A DNA stretch of 64,000 bases from Fen-183 sp036504335 (GTDB lineage Bacteria > Acidobacteriota > Thermoanaerobaculia > UBA5066), in contig DASXVJ010000035.1 in assembly GCA_036504335.1 (NCBI GenBank), forward strand, positions 124,001 to 188,000, written 5' to 3'. Positions 60,080 to 64,000 of this stretch are shown here, piece by piece. The notes beneath the pieces are model-generated. The model saw nothing but the letters and a program-made list of their open reading frames with translations, ran no database searches and was not told the origin of the DNA. The translations under genes and the position numbers were made by a program. Every line of letters starts with the position of its first letter. The stretch's first letter is position 1.

Positions 60080-62455
60080 GTGCCCGTCGAACAACGCAGC
60101 CGGTCGCGCGCCTTCGGCCGCGAGGCGCTGGTCTTTCTCGCGTTCCTCGCGCTGACGGTCGCGATGACGTGGCCGTGGGCGACGCACCTGCGCGACCACG
60201 CGTCCGACGCGGGAGACCCGTACCTGAACTCGTGGATCCTCTGGTGGGACTTCCACCAGACGTTCCATTCGCCGTTCCACCTGTTCGACGGAAACATCTT
60301 CTATCCCGCGCGGCTCAGCCTCGCGTTCAGCGAGCACAACTACGGTCTCGCGCTGCCGCTCTTTCCGCTGTTCGCGCTCGGCCTCCGGCCGCTCACCGCC
60401 CAGGGAATCCTCACGCTCGTGGGCTTCGCGTTTTCGGGCTACGGCGCGTTTCGGCTCGGCCGAACCCTGACCGGGTCCGCCGGCGCCGCGTGGGTGGCGG
60501 GCGTCGCGTTCGCGTTCGTGCCGTACCGGTTCGGGCAGCTTCCCCACGTGAACTACCTCTTCGCGGGCTGGGTCCCGATCCTCTTCGAGGCGCTCGTCCT
60601 CTTCGTGCGCGAGAGATCCCCGAGGCGCGCGGCCTGGCTCGGCGCCGCGTTCTTCCTGAACGGCCTCGCGGTCATCCACTGGCTCGTCCTCACGCTCGTC
60701 CCCCTTGCCGCGGTCGCCCTCGTCCTCGCGTTTCGCTCCGGCGCGGACCGGGACCGCGCGGGCTGGAAGAGGGGGGCCCTGGCCGTCGGGATCGCGGGCG
60801 TCGCGCTCCTGCCGTTCCTCCTCCCGTACCAGCGCGCCGCGAAGCTCTACGGCTTCACGCGCGGCATCGAGGAGACGCGCGACTTCTCCGCGCAGCCGCA
60901 CGACTGGCTGAACGCCGACCCGCGCAACCAGCTCTGGCGGGGATTCTCCGAGTTCCCGACGCCCGGCGAGCGCGCGCTGTTCCCGGGGCTCCTCCTTCTC
61001 GCGCTCCCGCTCGCGGCGCTGCTCCTGACGCCCGGCGGGGACGCGGCCACCGCCGAGGCCGGGCCCGCTCCCGATCCGCGCGTGCTGCGCGTCCTCGACG
61101 CCGTGGCCCTCCTCTCGGGCTTCCTCGCGCTCTTCGCGGCGAGCCCCGCGGGCATCCACGTCCGTCTCGCCGGGAAAGAGATCTTCCGCGCGACCGAGCC
61201 CTGGCGCGCGCTCGCCGTCCTTCTCGCGGCGCTCGCCGTGCGCTGGTGGCTCGCATATCCCACGGCGCTCCCGCTCGTGGCGTCGCGGAGCCTGGGGGCG
61301 AGCGTCCGCGCGATCCGGCGCCCGGACGTCATCGTCGTCGGTGCGCTCCTCGCCCTCCTCGGCTTTCTCGGCTCGCTCGGCGTGCGGTTTGCGTTCCACC
61401 GCGTCCTCTTCGAGACGATCCCGCTCTTCCGCAGCATCCGCGTTCCGGCGCGCTGGGCGACGATCGCCTACCTCGGCCTCGCCGTCCTCGCGGGCGCGGG
61501 CGTCCTCGCGCTGGCCGAAGCCTGGAAGCGCCGCCGCCCCGGTCGCCGCACCGCCCCCGTCTTCGCTCTCGCGTGCCTCGCGTTTCTCCTCGAGGACCGT
61601 GCGGCGCCGCTGGACCTCTTCCGCGGCGAGGCCGACCCCGACGAGGTGACGCGCTTTCTCGCGGCGACCCCCATGAAGGGCGGGCTCGTCGAGCTGCCGT
61701 CCGGCACGCCGGAGCACGGAAACTACCGCGCCGTGTTGCGGGCTGCCGACCACGGAAAGCCGCTCGTGACGGCCGTCTCGGGATTCTCGTCCCCCGTCGT
61801 CCGCCGCATCGAGGAAGACGAGCGCAAGGCGCCGATCCCGGACGATCTCCTCGACTTCCTCGAGGACCTCCCGACCTCGTACGTCCTCGTGCGCGAGTCG
61901 TGGCTCGACCCCGCGCTGCGCACGACGCACCGGACGTGGCTCGACCGCGCCCTCGTCACGGGCCGCCTCGTCTTCGTGAAGCGCTTCGACGGCGACATGC
62001 GCAACGACCTCTTCGCGGTCGCGAAGAACGAGCCGTCGGCGAAACCGCTCGAGCCGCTGCCCTGGTCGCCTCCCGCCGGGCTGACGCCTGCCGGCCTCCC
62101 CTGGAAGGAAGACGCCGCGCTCACGGGGAACATCGACGCTCCCGAGGAGGGCGCGACCGTGAAGGGAACTCTGCGCATCCGCGGCTGGGCGCGCATCCCC
62201 GGCGAGGACCTCCACGTCACGCTCCTCGTGGACGGAGAACAGCGCTCCCTTGCGTCCGGCAGCCGGACGCCGCGGCCCGACGTCTGCGCCGCCGTGCCCG
62301 GGCTCGGCGACTGCTCGCAGACCGGGTACGAGGGGACGTTCGCGTTCCTTCCGGGAGATGCGGGCCCCCACGAGATCGTCGCCCTCTTCCGTTCGAAGGA
62401 CGGCCGCGAGCGCCATTTCCCGCCGCGGAAGTTCACGTGGCAAGGCGGCCGGTGA
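60080..62455 (+). CDS. Polytopic GT-C-like membrane protein with RPDV module, set B first gene
   Basis: The 791-residue protein starts with GTG. It has about twelve transmembrane helices, first-loop motif DAGDPYLNSWILWWDF with an Asp likely to bind lipid-phosphate, and LPHVNYLFAGWVPILFE. A soluble C-terminal region ends in the RPDV module (LRIRGWARIPGEDLHVTLLVDG ... TPRPDVCAAVPGLGDCSQTG). It is divergent from set A with only 50 bp between the starts. Substrate unknown. Confidence 0.72.
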   Translation: MPVEQRSRSRAFGREALVFLAFLALTVAMTWPWATHLRDHASDAGDPYLNSWILWWDFHQTFHSPFHLFDGNIFYPARLSLAFSEHNYGLALPLFPLFALGLRPLTAQGILTLVGFAFSGYGAFRLGRTLTGSAGAAWVAGVAFAFVPYRFGQLPHVNYLFAGWVPILFEALVLFVRERSPRRAAWLGAAFFLNGLAVIHWLVLTLVPLAAVALVLAFRSGADRDRAGWKRGALAVGIAGVALLPFLLPYQRAAKLYGFTRGIEETRDFSAQPHDWLNADPRNQLWRGFSEFPTPGERALFPGLLLLALPLAALLLTPGGDAATAEAGPAPDPRVLRVLDAVALLSGFLALFAASPAGIHVRLAGKEIFRATEPWRALAVLLAALAVRWWLAYPTALPLVASRSLGASVRAIRRPDVIVVGALLALLGFLGSLGVRFAFHRVLFETIPLFRSIRVPARWATIAYLGLAVLAGAGVLALAEAWKRRRPGRRTAPVFALACLAFLLEDRAAPLDLFRGEADPDEVTRFLAATPMKGGLVELPSGTPEHGNYRAVLRAADHGKPLVTAVSGFSSPVVRRIEEDERKAPIPDDLLDFLEDLPTSYVLVRESWLDPALRTTHRTWLDRALVTGRLVFVKRFDGDMRNDLFAVAKNEPSAKPLEPLPWSPPAGLTPAGLPWKEDAALTGNIDAPEEGATVKGTLRIRGWARIPGEDLHVTLLVDGEQRSLASGSRTPRPDVCAAVPGLGDCSQTGYEGTFAFLPGDAGPHEIVALFRSKDGRERHFPPRKFTWQGGR

Positions 62456-62886
62456 CGCGCGTCCGCACCGCCGCCGCCGGACTCGCGCTCCTCGTCTGGG
62501 CCCTCGCAGCCCTTCCTCGCCAGGCCGGCCACGTCTTCAGCCATCTCGGATCTTCCCGGAAGCACGTCGCCGACACCCTCGGCGAGATCCGGAGCCTCCA
62601 GTACGGGCCCGTATTCCAGGAAGCCATGGAGCGGATCGCGGCGGAGATTCCCCGTGACGCCGCCTACGGGATCGTCGAAAGCCGGGACCCGGGCTGCAAC
62701 CCGTACTGGATCCGGTCGGCGCTCGTGCCGCACACGCCGCGCTCCCTCGGGCCGGAGTCCGCGCTCCGCCCGGAGGACCTGAGGACGCTGACGGCGGCAT
62801 CGCCGCGGGTCTACGTCGTCGGGTGCGCGGACGGCGCGCCCGCGCTCCTCGCCCCCGCCGCTCCTGCGGAGGGCGCGCGGCCGTGA
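62452..62886 (+). CDS. Small anchored protein, set B second gene
   Basis: The 144-residue protein from GTG has one hydrophobic N-terminal segment (AAAGLALLVWALAALP) and a body (AAYGIVESRDPGCNPYWIRS) matching the middle of the set A protein at 57148-57939, but without the RPDV module. The start overlaps the preceding stop and the stop overlaps the next start (both GTGA). Confidence 0.6.
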   Translation: MTRVRTAAAGLALLVWALAALPRQAGHVFSHLGSSRKHVADTLGEIRSLQYGPVFQEAMERIAAEIPRDAAYGIVESRDPGCNPYWIRSALVPHTPRSLGPESALRPEDLRTLTAASPRVYVVGCADGAPALLAPAAPAEGARP

Positions 62887-64000
62887 GCACGGCGTACCGG
62901 CTCTTCGCGGCGCTCGGAGGCGTCGCGCTTCTCGCGGCGTCCGGCTGGGCTCTCGTGTCGTTCGTGCCGTCCCTGCGCCGAAAGCCCCCGCTCCTGCGCA
63001 TCGCGTGGTCGTACCTTCTCGGCTGCGCCTTCGCGGGCGTTTCGCTCTACGCGCTCAGCCACTGGGGAGGCGTCGAACTCCGCCGCGGAACGATCCTGCC
63101 CGTTCTCCTCATGCCTCTCGCACTCGCCGCCTGGATGCGGCGGAAGGCGCCGCGATCGGCGTCGTCCCCGCGCCCGGCCTCGAGCCACACGGCGCGCGCG
63201 GCGGTCGCGCTCGCCGCCCTTTCGGGTGCCTTCGTCTCGGCGGCGGTCTTCGCCGACGCCCTCTCGGGCGTCCAGTGCGGGTTCGACGCGCGCATGACGT
63301 GGAACGCGCACGCGGGATTCGTGCGGGCCGCCCGCACCGTGGACGCGCCCGTCCTCCTCGACGGCGGCACGTACCTCCACAACCCGAAGTACCCGCTGCT
63401 CCTCCCCATCCTGCAGGTCGCCGTCCAGGAAACGTTCGACACCGACGACGACGAGCGCGTCACGCGCCCGCTCTACGCCGTCTTCCTGCCCGTTCTCCTT
63501 CTCGTGGTCTTTGACGTCGCCGCGCCCCGCGCCGGCACGCTCGCCGCGGCCCTGATCGTCCTCGCCATGGCCCTGCTTCCCGCTCTCGCCTTCGAGTGGG
63601 ACGGCGGCGCGATCACGTCGTACGCGGACATCCCGCTCGGCCTCTTCTGGGGCGCCGGGCTCGCGCTCTCCCTGAGCGCCCCGTGGCGGCCGCCCGAGGC
63701 GCTCACGGCCGGCCTTCTCCTCGGCGCGGGCGCGTTGGCGAAGACCGAAGGGCTGCTGCTCGGCGCGATCGTGGTCGCCCTCGCCGCACTCAGGGCCTTG
63801 CGCCGTGCGAGGCGAACGAAGCGCCTCGGGCCCGTCCGCGCGACCGCGCTCGCGGCGGCCGTCTTCGCCGCGGCCGCGGCTCTCTGCCTCTCGTGGCGCG
63901 CCCAGGTCCCGAACCGCAACTCGGAGACGTGGGACGAGGTGACGGCGGGACAGATCGTTTCGGGCGTCGCACAGCGCCTCCCGGCCGTACTGCATTTTGT
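62883..64000 (+). CDS. Polytopic GT-C-like membrane protein, set B third gene, 3' end beyond window
   Basis: At least 372 codons from GTG are open to the window edge. The loop FDARMTWNAHAGFVRAARTV, then NPKYPLLLPILQVAVQETFD and TRPLYAVFLPVLLLVVFDVA align closely with the set A protein at 55742-57151. The gene is truncated by the window, not by mutation. It is the third gene of the plus-strand operon. Confidence 0.7.
   Translation, partial: MSTAYRLFAALGGVALLAASGWALVSFVPSLRRKPPLLRIAWSYLLGCAFAGVSLYALSHWGGVELRRGTILPVLLMPLALAAWMRRKAPRSASSPRPASSHTARAAVALAALSGAFVSAAVFADALSGVQCGFDARMTWNAHAGFVRAARTVDAPVLLDGGTYLHNPKYPLLLPILQVAVQETFDTDDDERVTRPLYAVFLPVLLLVVFDVAAPRAGTLAAALIVLAMALLPALAFEWDGGAITSYADIPLGLFWGAGLALSLSAPWRPPEALTAGLLLGAGALAKTEGLLLGAIVVALAALRALRRARRTKRLGPVRATALAAAVFAAAAALCLSWRAQVPNRNSETWDEVTAGQIVSGVAQRLPAVLHF

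Overview
The window is GC-rich (roughly 70% by eye), densely packed bacterial chromosome. It has many GTG starts, 4-bp start/stop overlaps and no phage or insertion-sequence genes. The gene families suggest an aerobic, heterotrophic Acidobacteriota-like bacterium, possibly near Thermoanaerobaculia: secreted proteins with Ig-like and 'CRxxDTR' C-terminal modules, eukaryote-type Ser/Thr kinases, Sec- and Tat-exported peptidases, and a cytochrome c oxidase operon of this style. This placement is inferred from gene style only; there is no rRNA in the window.

Layout. 1-1.9 kb: end of a ketosynthase gene, a ketosynthase-like partner without catalytic residues, and a hot-dog thioesterase, probably the edge of a polyketide/aryl-polyene-like cluster. 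1.9-10.1 kb (minus): a histidine kinase and a run of secreted proteins, two of which share a C-terminal block of about 200 residues. 10.1-13.2 kb: an FHA/AAA+ regulator divergent from a LuxR-type regulator. 13.3-17.5 kb: smc and an AbrB/RelE-like toxin-antitoxin pair. 17.5-24 kb: an aa3-type cytochrome c oxidase operon with two subunit III genes, a di-heme cytochrome c and a Sco-like protein without copper ligands. 24-31 kb: an M16 peptidase, a Ser/Thr kinase, a DUF481 outer-membrane protein, isocitrate lyase and a membrane-anchored thioredoxin.

31-36 kb is a small stress- or detoxification-like regulon. A TetR-type regulator sits among genes for an SRPBCC protein, arylamine N-acetyltransferase, GNAT acetyltransferase, methyltransferase and rhodanese. 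Three copies of a 20-bp palindrome (ATAAGCG-N6-CGCTTAT) lie between the -35 and -10 boxes of their promoters, and several of these promoters seem to give leaderless mRNAs. 36-41.7 kb: tRNA-Thr(CGU), an ECF sigma/anti-sigma pair, a large zinc peptidase, an SRPBCC protein and an RRM RNA-binding protein.

41.7-44.3 kb holds what I consider the best find. It is a methionine-biosynthesis pair (O-acetylhomoserine sulfhydrylase and homoserine O-acetyltransferase) preceded by a nearly leaderless 31-codon reading frame containing Cys-Met-Cys-Met-Cys-Met-Cys. This is followed by a strong intrinsic terminator and a segment able to form a competing antiterminator, which together look like a Cys/Met-responsive transcription attenuator.

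44-55.8 kb: a LysE exporter, an NtrB/NtrC-type two-component system, thioredoxin-fold and small exported proteins, an AAA+ ATPase, a kinase/formylglycine-enzyme-like/esterase fusion protein, and a Tat-exported M20-family protein with altered metal ligands. 55.7-64 kb: two divergent three-gene operons for polytopic GT-C-like membrane proteins. They mirror each other gene by gene and share an 'RPDV' C-terminal module, consistent with an inverted duplication; the last gene runs off the window.
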